Shown here: positions 5,274-5,813 of the stretch, piece after piece
Position numbering within the stretch: position 1 is the stretch's first letter
Layout: every line of letters begins with the position of its first letter
From: Planctomycetaceae bacterium
Lineage (GTDB): Bacteria > Planctomycetota > Planctomycetia > Pirellulales > UBA1268
Direction of reading: 5' to 3'
Assembly: GCA_030616935.1 (NCBI GenBank)
Contig: JAUWWJ010000120.1
Location: 1 to 5,813 of the forward strand
DNA: 5,813 nucleotides
The notes under the pieces: generated by a model
Databases searched by the model: none
What the model saw: the letters and a program-made list of their open reading frames with translations, nothing else
What the model was told of the DNA's origin: nothing
Translations under genes and position numbers: made by a program

Positions 5274-5813
5274 ATGTCACAAAAGCAAGCTTGCGCTATT
5301 TTCGCGACGTCGTTCTTGGCCGGACTCCTTGTCACGGCTGTGGTTTTTCAACCGTTCAACATCGCACCAACGACAAACCCTTACTTTGGATTTCCTGATG
5401 AGTCAGCAGATCTGAATGGTCAAAACAAACCGATTGTTTTGAAATCTGGTACGGCCTCCCCATTCTCACCACCACAGGTTGCTGAGGTACTCGATTTTTC
5501 TAGCTCACCAAATGAATTAGCAGAGTCCGCAGACTCTTTGAGTGAGACGATCCGAGAAAACCTTCTACCGCTCGGTGAAATACCCGCAACCACTATCAGC
5601 TTTCCTCAAGCCTTGATGCTTTCCACTGAAGAGGTTCTCTCTCTGGAGAATCTTGCGAGGCGGGCTGATAACGGACCTATCTCTGTTACTGCATTCGATG
5701 GCATTCCTGATTCTGAAACAACAGAGCAAGCAACAGATTCACTCAAACCATTTGGAATTGATAAGCCGACAGATGACTCCAGCATACAACTTGTACGATC
5801 ATCAATCGAAAAC
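5274..5813 (+). CDS. Exported or membrane-anchored protein of unknown function, 3' end outside window
   Basis: An ATG with a good ribosome site opens a frame of 180 codons without a stop up to the window edge, so only the N-terminal part is seen. Residues 6-25 form one hydrophobic segment (from ACAIFATSF to VVF) after a short N-terminus with a single Lys (K4). This fits a Sec signal peptide or an uncleaved signal anchor. There is no lipobox, and no clean Ala-x-Ala cleavage site. The rest is polar, rich in Ser, Thr, Pro, Asp and Glu (for example SSSPNELAESADSLSETI), without Cys, repeats or a recognisable domain. This looks like a disordered linker before a domain that may lie beyond the window. 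I do not recognise the family. The gene is 210 bases after holB, with hairpins between, so it probably has its own promoter. An internal RNA-only role is unlikely given the open frame and ribosome site. Confidence 0.75.
   Translation, partial: MSQKQACAIFATSFLAGLLVTAVVFQPFNIAPTTNPYFGFPDESADLNGQNKPIVLKSGTASPFSPPQVAEVLDFSSSPNELAESADSLSETIRENLLPLGEIPATTISFPQALMLSTEEVLSLENLARRADNGPISVTAFDGIPDSETTEQATDSLKPFGIDKPTDDSSIQLVRSSIEN

Overview
The window reads as a compact piece of bacterial chromosome carrying housekeeping genes, with a GC content that looks to be in the mid-40s. The closest family resemblance I can recall is to Planctomycetota. The thymidylate kinase has DPGSTPLG and a DRF...NIVYQGHAGGLD segment, the delta' subunit opens with MSWxGIxGHD, and the MutY has an EAN variant at a usually Asp-containing motif. 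This assignment is inference from remembered family patterns, not a search result. No mobile element, CRISPR array, tRNA or rRNA is visible.

Layout. Positions 2-1714 (+) hold the last 570 codons of glmS, with about 60 N-terminal residues lying off the left edge. It converges on mutY (1734-2813, -), with 19 bases between the two stop codons and a palindrome plus T-run just inside the mutY end. Positions 2814-3339 are a long non-coding stretch between divergent mutY and tmk. Its right part contains a strong intrinsic terminator on the + strand (3234-3267), only 72 bases before the tmk start. The left arm of that terminator can instead pair with a second copy of the right arm lying upstream (3216-3222). 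This is the arrangement of a transcription attenuator or switch, or the end of an unannotated small RNA. tmk (3340-3978, +) and holB (4023-5063, +) follow as a likely two-gene unit with a 44-base gap. A 7-bp hairpin (5088-5112) follows holB. The last 540 bases (5274-5813, +) are the open 5' part of a gene for an exported or membrane-anchored protein that I do not recognise.

Roles. GlmS makes glucosamine-6-phosphate for cell-envelope amino sugars. MutY removes adenine mispaired with 8-oxoguanine. Tmk makes dTDP and HolB is part of the DNA polymerase III clamp loader, so tmk-holB links DNA precursor supply with replication. The most interesting points are the mutually exclusive hairpins before tmk-holB, the Asp-to-Glu change at the MutY catalytic position, and the unexplained leader region with direct repeats.
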